Counted from the first letter of the stretch, positions 7,716 through 15,760 are shown. The stretch: DNA of 64,000 bases from an uncultured Acetatifactor sp. (GCA_910584865.1 CAJUCE010000021.1:1-64000); one strand, 5' to 3'. Notes: generated by a model from the sequence alone, not told the origin. Made by a program: numbers and translations.

Positions 7716-8845
7716 CGAAAATGCATGATTTCAGTGACTTGAAGCTGGCGATCGAAGCGCTCAGCGGAGGAAGCAATACGGTCCTTCTGGACGACAGGGG
7801 ACTGCCGAGTATCGTAGTAGCCGTGCCGAAGCTATACCTCTCGGATGTGCTGGAAGGGGCGCCCCATATTCCGCATCCCGCATGGATTGTAGACGGGATG
7901 GAGAAGGATGTGATCTATGTCAGCAAATATATGAACATAGTTAAAGACGACAGGGCGTATTCGCTGCCGGCGAAGGATCCAAGAGTCTTTTTTACCTATG
8001 ATCAGGCGATAGATTTCTGTCTGAACAAAGGAGCCGGCTGGCATCTTATGACGAATGCCCTTTGGGCTGCGATCGCCTTATGGAGCAAAAAGAACAAAAC
8101 TATGCCGGAGGGAAATACAAATAACGGGGAAAACTATTATGCGCCTCACGAAAAGGGAGTCCCTTCTTCCGGATACCGGGATACGGTTTACCGCACGGCC
8201 ACCGGAACCGGTCCGGCTACATGGTTCCACAATCATAATGTATCCGGGATTGCGGATATGACGGGGAATCTGTGGGAATGGGTAAGCGGCCTACGCCTGC
8301 TGGACGGGGAGATTCAAGTCATACCGGACGGGACGGCAGCGGCATTTAACCGTAATATTCATAAGGCAGACAGCCATCTGTGGCATGGGATTACGGAGGA
8401 GGGCGTGTATTCCGCTCATGGGGAGAAGAATACGCTGAAGCTTTCTTCGCATTTCCCGGGCGATAACAGGGAAGAGGATCATGTACTGGAGGGCAGTCCG
8501 ATCTATGATATTTCCATCGAAAATTATGCCTTCGCTGACAAAAGCAGCACGGGAAATTTCGGCTATTATGACTGCCGGTTCAGCGAGCTGAAAGCGGCAG
8601 AGGGGGTAAAGATACCGCTTCTGATGAAGGCGCTGGCGCTTTATCCGGAAAATAACGGGGAGAGGGACGGCATATTTGTAATGCGTAACTATGGGGAACG
8701 CATGGCTGTAAGAGGCGGAAAGCACGACAGTCGGGACAGAGCCGGACAGTTTGCGTTGCATTTTTATAATCCCAGATATTATCATGGGGGCAGTGCAATC
8801 GGATTTCGGTCTGCTTATGTCAATTTGAACGGCGATAGAGGATAG
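7712..8845 (+). CDS. SUMF1/formylglycine-enzyme-like C-lectin-fold protein, candidate variable (DGR-target-like) protein
   Basis: 377 aa with a GTG start overlapping the preceding small gene. There is no signal peptide. The central word IADMTGNLWEWVSGLRLLDGEIQVIP and the C-terminal AVRGGKHDSRDRAGQFALHFY...IGFRSAYV are typical of the FGE-sulfatase/C-type-lectin fold. This particular arrangement (WEWV-GLRL-DGEIQ, then GG....AG.F......IGFR at the very end) is the one seen in variable proteins diversified by retroelements. The stretch between GG and IGFR (about 8713-8805) would be the variable region, with many surface residues of AAY-derivable type (N, Y, H, S, D). No reverse transcriptase or template repeat is found in the window, so an orphan or remotely served target is possible. 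An ordinary FGE-like protein is the alternative. Confidence 0.7.
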   Translation: MTKMHDFSDLKLAIEALSGGSNTVLLDDRGLPSIVVAVPKLYLSDVLEGAPHIPHPAWIVDGMEKDVIYVSKYMNIVKDDRAYSLPAKDPRVFFTYDQAIDFCLNKGAGWHLMTNALWAAIALWSKKNKTMPEGNTNNGENYYAPHEKGVPSSGYRDTVYRTATGTGPATWFHNHNVSGIADMTGNLWEWVSGLRLLDGEIQVIPDGTAAAFNRNIHKADSHLWHGITEEGVYSAHGEKNTLKLSSHFPGDNREEDHVLEGSPIYDISIENYAFADKSSTGNFGYYDCRFSELKAAEGVKIPLLMKALALYPENNGERDGIFVMRNYGERMAVRGGKHDSRDRAGQFALHFYNPRYYHGGSAIGFRSAYVNLNGDRG

Positions 8846-8855
8846 CCATAAGGAA

Positions 8856-8887
8856 AGCCGGCCCCAGAGAATTCTTTGAGGCCGGCT
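8856..8887. repeat. GC-rich 8-bp hairpin just past the C-lectin-fold gene
   Basis: Perfect arms AGCCGGCC (8856-8863) / GGCCGGCT (8880-8887), 10 nt after the stop codon, with no T-run. It may be a weak terminator. If the gene is a retroelement target, a GC-rich hairpin immediately after the variable region is also the usual recognition structure. Confidence 0.65.
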
Positions 8888-8907
8888 GACTGCTTCATCA
8901 AAAGCCT

Positions 8908-9156
8908 TTACCGGAGGGGAGACTTGGGCTTTGACCGGGTGATACCGCCCAGCTTCTCCAAGTAAGCCTGTTCCTTTTCCTTATTGATTACATCTCGCAG
9001 TGCTTTCAGTTCGTCTGTGATCCGATCCATTCTGATCAGCACATCGTTTGTGTCGAATGAAGATCCCTTCTCACTTAACCGTTTATACAGTTTTTCCGTT
9101 TCTTTATGTACGCATTTGGCCTGTTTCCGTACAGTTTTCTTCAGTTTTAGAATCAT
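8908..9156 (-). CDS. Small coiled-coil hypothetical protein
   Basis: About 82 aa from ATG at 9156 (MILKLKKTVRKQAKCVHKE...). Basic at the start, then heptad-like helices (TEKLYKRLSEKG, VLIRMDRITDELKALRDVINKEKEQAYLEKL), and a basic tail. An AAGGAG lies about 12 nt upstream of this ATG, a long spacing. A longer frame starts at 9204 but lacks a ribosome site. No family recognised. It is convergent with the C-lectin-fold gene. Confidence 0.5.
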   Translation of the reverse strand: MILKLKKTVRKQAKCVHKETEKLYKRLSEKGSSFDTNDVLIRMDRITDELKALRDVINKEKEQAYLEKLGGITRSKPKSPLR

Positions 9157-9279
9157 ATTGGCTGTCCGCTCCTTTCCGCAGGTATTCCGCCTTTCTTTTA
9201 TCATATGCTATTTTAGGGATATCGTCAAGGAGATTAGCTGGTTTTGTGTACGGAACATTTTGGTGGAGCATTTTGGTAT

Positions 9280-9327
9280 AAAAAGCCGCAAACCTTTGAT
9301 TTTACCGGAAAATCCATGGTTTGCGGC
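9280..9327 (-). terminator. Ancestral terminator of tRNA-Ala, now stranded left of the element
   Basis: Perfect 10-bp stem GCCGCAAACC (9285-9294) / GGTTTGCGGC (9318-9327), with a minus-strand TTTTT tract at 9280-9284. It lies 8 nt outside attL. Before insertion it would have stood directly behind the tRNA-Ala 3' end on the minus strand. Confidence 0.7.
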
Positions 9328-9335
9328 GTTTGTTC

Positions 9336-9360
9336 CTATGGAGCATACGGGATTCGAACC
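9336..9360. repeat. attL, left attachment site
   Basis: 25-bp direct repeat starting CTATGGAGC and ending TTCGAACC, identical to 17063-17087. It is a copy of the 3' end of the tRNA-Ala gene. The sequence diverges immediately on both sides. Confidence 0.9.
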
Positions 9361-9405
9361 TTTTCCAGTCCCTGAAAGCCAATAAAATCAAGGAGGAATG
9401 CACAC

Positions 9406-9424
9406 TGTCTACAATGTGTCTACA
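9406..9424 (+). promoter_or_regulatory. Putative integrase arm-type sites, left end
   Basis: Two direct TGTCTACA copies (9406-9413, 9417-9424), 45 nt inside attL. The same pair occurs in the same orientation near attR (16983-16990, 16993-17000), the pattern expected for arm-binding sites of a tyrosine integrase. Confidence 0.6.
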
Positions 9425-9600
9425 ATCTCTTGGTACTGAAGAATCCGGATGCTCCTTTGTTTAGCCGCAATTTCTTCTATCACTTTGTTTAACGATTGGC
9501 AAGTAGATATAGCGGTTTTTCGTAAACAATTGAATAAGAGAAAAAAGACAGCCCCTGCTGAAAAAGTAAGGGCTGTTGTTTGTTTTCTTGCTGGATATAC

Positions 9601-9801
9601 CTATTCTCTGTAATACGTCACGATATCTCCAATATCACATTCAAGAATATCGCAAAGCCTATTGATGGAGTGCATGCTTACCGACTGGTTATGCCTTAAT
9701 CTGTAAAGCAGAGACTCCGATATCTCGTATTCGTTAATCAGCGTATATTGAGAAATGCCTTTTTTGTTCATTGTCTGCCACAACTTGTCGTAATTATACA
9801 T
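9601..9801 (-). CDS. Small XRE/Cro-type repressor of the element
   Basis: 66 aa, MYNYDKLWQTMNKKGISQYTL..., a minimal helix-turn-helix of the Cro/CI type (QYTLINEYEISESLLYRLRHNQSVSMHSINRLCDIL). It is closely similar in layout to the second small XRE protein at 10216-10425 (both MxxYxxLWxTMxxKGIxQYxLI), so the two are paralogues within the element. The ATG at 9801 has only a weak AAAAGAG ahead. It lies directly beside an inverted repeat and a promoter reading the other way, so it probably represses its own divergent region. Confidence 0.78.
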   Translation of the reverse strand: MYNYDKLWQTMNKKGISQYTLINEYEISESLLYRLRHNQSVSMHSINRLCDILECDIGDIVTYYRE

Positions 9802-9818
9802 GTTCAACTCTTTTCGCT

Positions 9819-9848
9819 CTTGTATTACTACAAGTTTATCGTTATAAT
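9819..9848 (+). promoter_or_regulatory. Promoter with overlapping inverted repeat, divergent from the XRE gene
   Basis: -35 TTGTAT (9820-9825), 17-bp spacer, -10 TATAAT (9843-9848). The inverted repeat CTTGTA-TTAC-TACAAG (9819-9834) covers the -35, a plausible operator for the adjacent XRE repressor. Confidence 0.6.
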
Positions 9849-10010
9849 GAGTATTAACGGAATGTCTATTTTCAGACAATATCGAACCATAAAAAGATTG
9901 TTTGTGTTTTGGCTGTCTTGTCCCACACAACTGGATGGGTAAAAGATAGAGAAAACAAGGATTGGACATGCTGTTATAAGGCCTGAAATGAAAGGGGGTG
10001 AAATTAGAGA

Positions 10011-10208
10011 ATGGTGAAATCATTTAAGTCAATTAGAAAAGCTGTGATAGCATATTTCTGGAAACGATACGACATGTTTTGGCTGGGCATAGATTCGAAG
10101 ACGGAAAAAGCGCTTCTAATGGCAGAAATGGAGAACGATGAAGAAAGATATAATTATATCTGGTTCAGGCAAGTTCTGTTGGAGGGAGATGCTTGGTGGC
10201 ACACATGA
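10011..10208 (+). CDS. Short hypothetical protein of the element
   Basis: 65 aa, beginning MVKSFKSIRKAVIAYFWKRYDM and rich in aromatic residues (W, Y, F). An AAAGGGGGTG lies about 11 nt upstream. It has no recognised domain. It is expressed from the promoter at 9820-9848 if the reading is right, and ends 7 nt before the convergent XRE gene. Confidence 0.5.
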   Translation: MVKSFKSIRKAVIAYFWKRYDMFWLGIDSKTEKALLMAEMENDEERYNYIWFRQVLLEGDAWWHT

Positions 10209-10215
10209 TTAGCGA

Positions 10216-10425
10216 TTATTCTTCCTTTCCTCTTTCGACTCTTAGGATATCGTTTGGTGTACAATTTAAAAGCGTACATAATGTGACTATTGTATTGACA
10301 GTTACGCTTTTGTTTTTCCGCAAGGCATCCAAAGTTCCTGTCGAGAACTTGTGGTCAGTTATGAGTTGGTATTGTGTTATCCCTTTTCTTTGCATTGTTT
10401 CCCAAAGCGGACTGTAATCGAACAT
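10216..10425 (-). CDS. Second small XRE/Cro-type repressor of the element
   Basis: 69 aa, MFDYSPLWETMQRKGITQYQL..., with a helix-turn-helix (QYQLITDHKFSTGTLDALRKNKSVTVNTIVTLCTLL). The ATG follows GAGGAGAG. It is divergent from the DUF5348-like gene. The shared region holds a promoter (10470-10498) whose spacer is a perfect inverted repeat, a natural operator for this protein. It is a paralogue of the XRE protein at 9601-9801. Confidence 0.8.
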   Translation of the reverse strand: MFDYSPLWETMQRKGITQYQLITDHKFSTGTLDALRKNKSVTVNTIVTLCTLLNCTPNDILRVERGKEE

Positions 10426-10469
10426 TTTAGCTCTCCTCTTTCATTTCAGTATATAGGGATATTTTTCAA

Positions 10470-10498
10470 TTGAATATTGCCGAAGATTCGGCTATAAT
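10470..10498 (+). promoter_or_regulatory. Promoter with palindromic operator in the spacer
   Basis: -35 TTGAAT (10470-10475), 17-bp spacer, -10 TATAAT (10493-10498). The spacer contains the perfect inverted repeat GCCGAA-GA-TTCGGC (10479-10492). A repressor bound there would block polymerase. It drives the gene at 10526. Confidence 0.65.
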
Positions 10499-10525
10499 GT
10501 CTATAAAAAGACATGGAGGTGTAAA

Positions 10526-10942
10526 ATGGACGTTCAGATGCTGAAAGGTAAACTATTGGAACTTAACAAAAAAATTGAAATGATTTTACGTGAAACTAAT
10601 TATCGCGGAAACGACAATTTGTTGCCAATAGGATATGATGGGAATAATCCAGATGATATTTTTTTGTATCATGAATTAAGAGAGTTATTGACTCATTTAC
10701 ATTATATCAATTGGATGATGAACTATCTTCAAGAGCCGGTCATGTGTCAGGGCATAATCCGAATTTCGGAAAATGGGAAATATATGCTTGATGGGATTGA
10801 AATAAAAGGGGATGACATTTTCGAGGTTTTCGAAACAGAGAGTTCCACGAAAGCCAGCCACTGGCGGAGAACATGTGCGGACAGCCGCCTAAACTTTGAC
10901 GGCAGATTAGCGAGGTTAAGGGGAGAGAAGTGGGGAGTCTGA
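10526..10942 (+). CDS. DUF5348-like protein of the element
   Basis: 138 aa. The N-terminal half is helical (MLKGKLLELNKKIEMILRET, HELRELLTHLHYINWMMNYLQ). The C-terminal half (GIIRISENGKYMLDGIEIKGDDIFEVFE ... WRRTCADSRLNFDGRLARLRGE, quoted in part) has the pattern of DUF5348, a small domain common in Lachnospiraceae mobile elements. The start follows GGAGGTG. Function unknown. Confidence 0.6.
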   Translation: MDVQMLKGKLLELNKKIEMILRETNYRGNDNLLPIGYDGNNPDDIFLYHELRELLTHLHYINWMMNYLQEPVMCQGIIRISENGKYMLDGIEIKGDDIFEVFETESSTKASHWRRTCADSRLNFDGRLARLRGEKWGV

Positions 10943-11959
10943 ATGGCATAATAGAGAAATGTCATATTGTCATCACCGGAATTGGTGGCATACACAATTA
11001 AAAAAATCGCATTCATTGAAGTGTTCCATATGGCATAAGGCCAGGAAAGCAGCGTGTCAAGGGGAACGTGGAATACCGCACAAGCGAATGCGCGGAGGAT
11101 ATGCCGCGAAAGCCCCTTGACACAGCGGAAACTGCTGTAAAACAATGGAGCCAGGGGGATTGATAGATGCACTTCTATCAATTCCCCTTACCCATATATT
11201 GAAATATGGATTTTGGATTATTTGGTTGACAGCTTATATCTATATTGTGTGCGGTAGCTAGGAAGATATTCAGATAATTTTGCGCGGGAAACCAAAGTAA
11301 GAGTCTATAGGGTTCTGTAAAGGTTTTCAAGGAAGAGAAAACAGAAAGAGTTACTTGTACTGTATCATTCTCATAGTACAAGCAACTCTTTCGTCACTCG
11401 CTGGATATGGAAAGCGTTCCAAATTGAACGAATGTGAGTGTTTCAATTTGGCGATTGGTGAGTAGAGTCGGAACACAGATTGTTTAATATTATTTTAGGA
11501 AGATAATTTTTTCGAGGAATTAGGTTATCGTCTATATTATTTAGCCATTTTTATAAGAACAGAAAAAGAGAGACTCCCACCTACTCTTTCTTTTGCATTT
11601 CTTTTATCATTTTACTCTATCCCACTATTTATATAAGTAGTCGCGGCATACGCCGCTTTTATACTCGGGGATACTCCCCGCCCCCTCTTTAAATATGAAT
11701 AAGATTGTTTTAACAACTTTTCCTGTTCTGTTCTCATCTCCATTTCTTCTAAAATAATGTCGGCATTTGGGATTGAGTTGTTAAGTGGTTTATTCAAAAG
11801 TTTATAAAGATTTAAGAAAGTATCATCTTGGAAGGATGATATCAGTGGTAATGTTCATCACCACGCCGCAGTTGCAAATGCGGAAAATGTCACTAAGAAA
11901 TCAGGATATCCGCCTATAAGAGAAAGTATTATGATGCGCATCATGTGAGAATTATTCAT
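10943..11959. other. Gene-poor kilobase with four strong inverted repeats (candidate origin/transfer or RNA region)
   Basis: No convincing gene. Inverted repeats: GTGTCAAGGGG (11054-11064) / CCCCTTGACAC (11113-11123), with smaller GC hairpins between the arms; a 13-bp hairpin at 11154-11187; an 18-bp arm pair with one mismatch at 11344-11361 / 11375-11392; and CCAAATTGAA (11419-11428) / TTCAATTTGG (11442-11451). A 14-bp palindrome ATGATGCGCATCAT (11931-11944) sits just upstream of the HTH gene. A weak 61-codon minus-strand frame at 11612-11797 (ending AAYAATTYINSGIE) has no good ribosome site. Confidence 0.5.
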
Positions 11960-12385
11960 ATGAGTAAAGACAGTTTTTTAGAAAAAGATGAAATTACAAA
12001 ACGATTAACAGAAGAGATGCTTCATCACCGTGAAGCATTACGCTTAAAACAGCGTGAAGTTGCCGGATTGATTGTCAAGTCCGAAAAGACCTATCAACGG
12101 CTGGAATCTACCGGCAAAGGCATATCTGATATTTTTGAAATCCTAAAAATATTTCAGGTATTGCATTTCTCCACCCCAGAAATTATCAACGTGCTGGGAC
12201 TCCCGCCGCTCACATTAAGTGAAATAGCAGAACTTTATCAAGACGGAGAAACTCTGAAAAGCATACGGGAAAACGGTATCTGTTCCAGTATTCGCCAGAT
12301 GTGTGGCGAAATGGAAATCAACACAATAGAACGTCTGATTCTTATCCTGATGAAAGAATGCTTAAAAAAGAGGGGCACCATATGA
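11960..12385 (+). CDS. Helix-turn-helix (XRE-like) regulatory protein of the element
   Basis: 141 aa. The N-terminal part (LTEEMLHHREALRLKQREVAG, then LIVKSEKTYQRLESTGKGIS) is an XRE-type helix-turn-helix in which the recognition helix reads SEKTYQRLE. The C-terminal half is helical and of unknown role. I start at ATG 11960; GTG at 11945 is in frame, but neither has a strong ribosome site. A 14-bp palindrome just upstream could be its operator. It precedes the DNA-transfer genes and may control them. Confidence 0.62.
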   Translation: MSKDSFLEKDEITKRLTEEMLHHREALRLKQREVAGLIVKSEKTYQRLESTGKGISDIFEILKIFQVLHFSTPEIINVLGLPPLTLSEIAELYQDGETLKSIRENGICSSIRQMCGEMEINTIERLILILMKECLKKRGTI

Positions 12386-12435
12386 ATTCCCCCATTCCAT
12401 GTGGGGTAAGGCAGTAAATACCTCACATAGTAGAG

Positions 12436-12463
12436 TTGGAAAACAAGTAAGATGTTTTATACT
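12436..12463 (+). promoter_or_regulatory. Possible promoter of the transfer-gene block
   Basis: -35 TTGGAA (12436-12441), 16-bp spacer, -10 TATACT (12458-12463), 41 nt ahead of the first transfer gene. Confidence 0.4.
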
Positions 12464-12503
12464 TATCTTGTCAAACAAATTATTGCAGATAGGGGGTGAG
12501 AAG

Positions 12504-12851
12504 ATGAAGAAGCTTTCACAATTTATGGCCTTTGACTTTGAGAAATTTTCCAAAGACAAAGAGTATACGGTCATTGGCATAAGTGAATGGGTGGATTTTA
12601 ATACCAAAGCCCACATGGGAACCAAGGTTGAAGTCCTTATTTCAAAGGATAATACCCAGTATAAGCAAAAAGAGGGTGAAAACGTCACAAATCGTTTCGA
12701 AAAGTTAAGCTTTAAGATTCGCAAGGACGTAAAAATCCCGATGAATGCTCATGTCATGCCGGTTAATGCAGTTGCCACTGTATACGGTGATTACCGCAAT
12801 CAGCTGTCAGTAACTGCTGATGACATTAGGGTTATTGCACCCAACAAGTAA
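12504..12851 (+). CDS. Small conserved element protein, DUF961/YdcP-like
   Basis: 115 aa, MKKLSQFMAFDFEKFSKDKEYTV.... The C-terminal part (IPMNAHVMPVNAVATVYGDYRNQL, then SVTADDIRV) resembles the end of YdcP/DUF961 proteins, which stand just ahead of the FtsK-type gene in Tn916-like elements (Orf22/23). The gene order here is the same. ATG at 12504 follows AGGGGGTGAGAAG. Similarity is distant and judged by eye. Confidence 0.5.
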   Translation: MKKLSQFMAFDFEKFSKDKEYTVIGISEWVDFNTKAHMGTKVEVLISKDNTQYKQKEGENVTNRFEKLSFKIRKDVKIPMNAHVMPVNAVATVYGDYRNQLSVTADDIRVIAPNK

Positions 12852-12879
12852 CAGGAAAGGAGATAGGTAGATTTTATTA

Positions 12880-14187
12880 ATGGAAAGAATCAAAACAGAC
12901 CGCCGGATTAAAGTTGAGTTCATGTGCATGTGGTCTGTGATAAGTTTCGTTTTGGGCGTGGCATTTTGCCACGCCTGGAACCTATCTGGAACTGACATGT
13001 TCAAACTAACCGCATTGATATGTGTCGCCGCAAATATCATCCCGCTTTCCTTTTCGGCTATAATATGGGCGTTCAGCAACCGGATAGGCCGGGGCATCAA
13101 ATATGCATGGAAGCATTATAGGCTGGTGCTTGGGCTGAGAAAGCATCTGCTGGACGCGGGAATTTACACGGTCAAAAAACTAGGGGCTCTTAAATGGGCG
13201 GAAATACCTTGGGTTACGGCCGACTTTGCGCCAGATTTTAAAAGCGGCACAGTCTGGGTGAAAAACAGCATCCAGTTTAATGAAAAATTAGGGAGGATGG
13301 ATATTTCCCCGTCACTGGGAAGATATGTTGTCGAACAGGTGTACCTGACGGATGACGAGAACCACTATCGTTTTGACTTCTATAATTCTTCCATTGAGCG
13401 ACGGCTGACCTTTGACAGCTATGAAGCGTTTAAGGCATATTCCTGTTCGCAGGGCATATATGAGCTGTTTATTGATTCCTACACGAATTTGACGCTAACA
13501 CACCAGCTCATAGCAGGGCAAACAGGTTCCGGGAAAACCTATGCAGTGCACGGATATCTGCTCCAGATGCTTTTGAAACCTGTCCCATACCATCTGTATT
13601 TTGCAGACCCGAAAGCGTCCAGCATCGCCTTAATTGGGGAACGGGTGTCCCCGGAGACTACGGCGGATGACTTTGACATGATTATCGCACTGCTGGAAAC
13701 TTTTGTTTCCCAAATGCAGGAAAGGCAACAGCAGATGAAAAAGCTTTTATCGCAAAAGATTGACGGCGATTACAGGGACTTTGGGCTCTCCCCCTATATT
13801 CTGATATTTGATGAATTTGCAGACTTTTCTCAGCTTTTACAAACGGAAGACAAGAAGACTCGTGACCATGTGAACAGCCTGATATCCTCAATCGTCCTGA
13901 AAGGACGTCAGGCAGGCTTTTTCCTATGGATTGTCATGCAACAGGCAGGGAGCAACAATATCCCGACATTCATCCGGGACAATCTCCCATGGAAAGTTGT
14001 CCTTGGGAACGCCGAAGACCAGACATATGTTACAGCATTCGGGGCAGGTGCAGACATCCCATTGCGGAAGATGGGAGCCGGTGATGGGGTATTCACGTAT
14101 CCGGCAGTAGCGAACAAGCCCAGATTATGCGAGTTCCCGACATTGGACTTTGATATTTTGGATGCACTGGGAGCTGGGGTAATGTAA
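12880..14187 (+). CDS. TcpA/FtsK-SpoIIIE-type DNA-transfer ATPase (Tn916 Orf21-like)
   Basis: 435 aa. Two N-terminal hydrophobic segments (residues ~10-65) anchor it in the membrane. The ATPase core has Walker A GQTGSGKT (about residue 213) and Walker B ILIFDEFADF. The later word GRQAGFFLWIVMQQAGSNNIP is typical of FtsK-like coupling proteins of Gram-positive mobile elements. It probably passes relaxase-bound single-stranded DNA to a conjugation machine supplied in trans. ATG follows AAGGAGATAGG. The stop codon lies inside a 31-nt perfect palindrome (14170-14200) before the relaxase gene. Confidence 0.88.
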   Translation: MERIKTDRRIKVEFMCMWSVISFVLGVAFCHAWNLSGTDMFKLTALICVAANIIPLSFSAIIWAFSNRIGRGIKYAWKHYRLVLGLRKHLLDAGIYTVKKLGALKWAEIPWVTADFAPDFKSGTVWVKNSIQFNEKLGRMDISPSLGRYVVEQVYLTDDENHYRFDFYNSSIERRLTFDSYEAFKAYSCSQGIYELFIDSYTNLTLTHQLIAGQTGSGKTYAVHGYLLQMLLKPVPYHLYFADPKASSIALIGERVSPETTADDFDMIIALLETFVSQMQERQQQMKKLLSQKIDGDYRDFGLSPYILIFDEFADFSQLLQTEDKKTRDHVNSLISSIVLKGRQAGFFLWIVMQQAGSNNIPTFIRDNLPWKVVLGNAEDQTYVTAFGAGADIPLRKMGAGDGVFTYPAVANKPRLCEFPTLDFDILDALGAGVM

Positions 14188-14200
14188 TTACCCCAGCTCC
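14170..14200. repeat. 31-nt perfect hairpin between coupling ATPase and relaxase, candidate oriT/nick region
   Basis: 14-bp arms GGAGCTGGGGTAAT (14170-14183) and ATTACCCCAGCTCC (14187-14200) around GTA. It includes the stop codon of the ATPase gene and lies 60 nt before the relaxase start, the position of oriT in Tn916-type elements. No T-run follows, so a terminator is less likely. Confidence 0.5.
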
Positions 14201-14260
14201 AGGAAATAGTAAAAGAAATATAGCAAAATGTAAAAAGATATAAAAACGGAGGTAATGGAC

Positions 14261-15391
14261 ATGAACCCGAGAATATCTGTAGGCGTTGATGAATTGACGG
14301 TCGTTTTATCGGCAGATAAAACCCTGCTGAAAGGCTTGATAGATTGGAAGCCAAAAGCCGAAAGTATGATTGCAGAGTTTTCACGGAGGGCAAAACTGGA
14401 AAGTATTTTCGGGGTGCGGAAAGATTTGGATGGTAAAGCGCCACAAGGCTATACGACGGCTTACCAATACGGTGACAACCCTTTTTACTTTGCGGTTGCC
14501 TACCACCCGTCATGCCCTAAAATGGGTGTGATTGTGAAATTCAGTGCGTATAGCTGGGCTTTATACTGCCAGAATGGGCAGATGAATATAAAAAGGTTTC
14601 TTGACTCCATCCGGTCAAAGTCCTACCACTTCCGCCTAAGCAGGGTGGATTTCACTATAGATTATCAGAATTGGGATATAACAGTGGATGATATTTACCA
14701 TAAGCTCCTCAATAAATATCTGGAAATACATGACCACAAAGGGAAAATCAACCATTCTGAAATTACCGCATATGAGATTAATAGCAAAGCCAGTACGTTC
14801 TATGTGGGAAGCCGGAAGACCGGCACAAGGCTTTTCTTAAGGGTTTATGATAAAAAATTGGAGCAGGTTGAGCAGAAAGGGTTCCGTTTCAAAGAAGCCC
14901 TGGATACGAAGTCATGGGTGCGCTTTGAAGCAGTGTTCAAAGGAGATTATGCCCACCAGTTGACAGATATCATCATGAAAACCGGGGAAGAAGAACTGCA
15001 AGATTTAATTGCCGACAAAGTAACAGAAAAATACAGGTTCTACGATTCGGAAAGCAAAGAATATACGGATTTCACAACAGCATTATTGGAAAAGCCGAAA
15101 GGTGTTTTCCCGCGTTTACGCTTGGAAAGCCCGAGGGATAATGATTTCACCCGTTTGCTCACACACCTTGTCAGGGGTTCTGGATTGTTTTCCGCCCTGT
15201 ACAAATGTGATGAAGTCTGGGGGGGAGAAGCATCAATGAATCTGCTCAAATGCTTGTATGATATATATAAAGATGACTATGAGCCGAATGATGATGTAAG
15301 GCTTTGGCTTAAGAAGCATAAAGACACATTGAAGAAACAGTCTTTCAAAGATGACCTTGAACTGTTAAGCTATAAAAAAGCACAGGAATAA
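14261..15391 (+). CDS. Rep_trans/MobT-family relaxase or replication initiator
   Basis: 376 aa. Family words are the start MNPRISVGVDELTVVL, AVAYHPSCPKMGVIVKFSAY, SRVDFTIDYQNW, and TFYVGSRKTGTRLFLRVYDKKLEQ (quoted in part). These match the replication initiation factor (PF02486) proteins, which include Tn916 Orf20 and plasmid RCR initiators that nick at oriT or the origin through a Tyr. The GGAGG site is too close to ATG 14255, so ATG 14261 (8 nt spacing) is preferred. With the upstream FtsK-type ATPase it forms the mobilisation module of the element. Confidence 0.85.
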   Translation: MNPRISVGVDELTVVLSADKTLLKGLIDWKPKAESMIAEFSRRAKLESIFGVRKDLDGKAPQGYTTAYQYGDNPFYFAVAYHPSCPKMGVIVKFSAYSWALYCQNGQMNIKRFLDSIRSKSYHFRLSRVDFTIDYQNWDITVDDIYHKLLNKYLEIHDHKGKINHSEITAYEINSKASTFYVGSRKTGTRLFLRVYDKKLEQVEQKGFRFKEALDTKSWVRFEAVFKGDYAHQLTDIIMKTGEEELQDLIADKVTEKYRFYDSESKEYTDFTTALLEKPKGVFPRLRLESPRDNDFTRLLTHLVRGSGLFSALYKCDEVWGGEASMNLLKCLYDIYKDDYEPNDDVRLWLKKHKDTLKKQSFKDDLELLSYKKAQE

Positions 15392-15435
15392 CCTGCTTAA
15401 AAAATTATAAACGGAAAGGGGAATTATTATGGGCA

Positions 15436-15561
15436 ATGTCAGTTAAGACCTATGGAGCGTTAAGGACATACACGGCACTTGGCACAGAACAGGATATCCG
15501 AGAATACCTGAATGGCTTCCGTGTTGTCCGGAATTCATATAATCCATTTCTTGATAGATAA
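15436..15561 (+). CDS. Tiny protein ahead of the integrase, possible excisionase-position gene
   Basis: 41 aa, MSVKTYGALRTYTALGTEQ... ending NSYNPFLDR. A GGAAAGGGG lies about 18 nt upstream, too far for a standard ribosome site. An overlapping five-codon frame starts closer (15430). Position between relaxase and integrase is where excisionases sit, but no helix-turn-helix is obvious. The following ~200 nt (15562-15760) are very AT-rich with no gene. Confidence 0.35.
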   Translation: MSVKTYGALRTYTALGTEQDIREYLNGFRVVRNSYNPFLDR

Positions 15562-15760
15562 TTTTTTTGATGCAAGGAATATAAAAGAGAAAAGATGAAA
15601 ATACATATATTATAAATCAAATAGACATATATCACTGAACAAAAACATACGAACATTTATTATCATTTTATCAACAATCTAATAAATCAAAAAGAAATCA
15701 ATAATATCCCCAAAACACTGATAAAAACTAGATTCCCTGCATCGCTAAAGGCGGTAAATT

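Noticed and set aside
11612..11797. 61-codon minus-strand frame in the element
   Set aside because: No clear ribosome site and low-complexity end; kept only as a remark within the gene-poor region.
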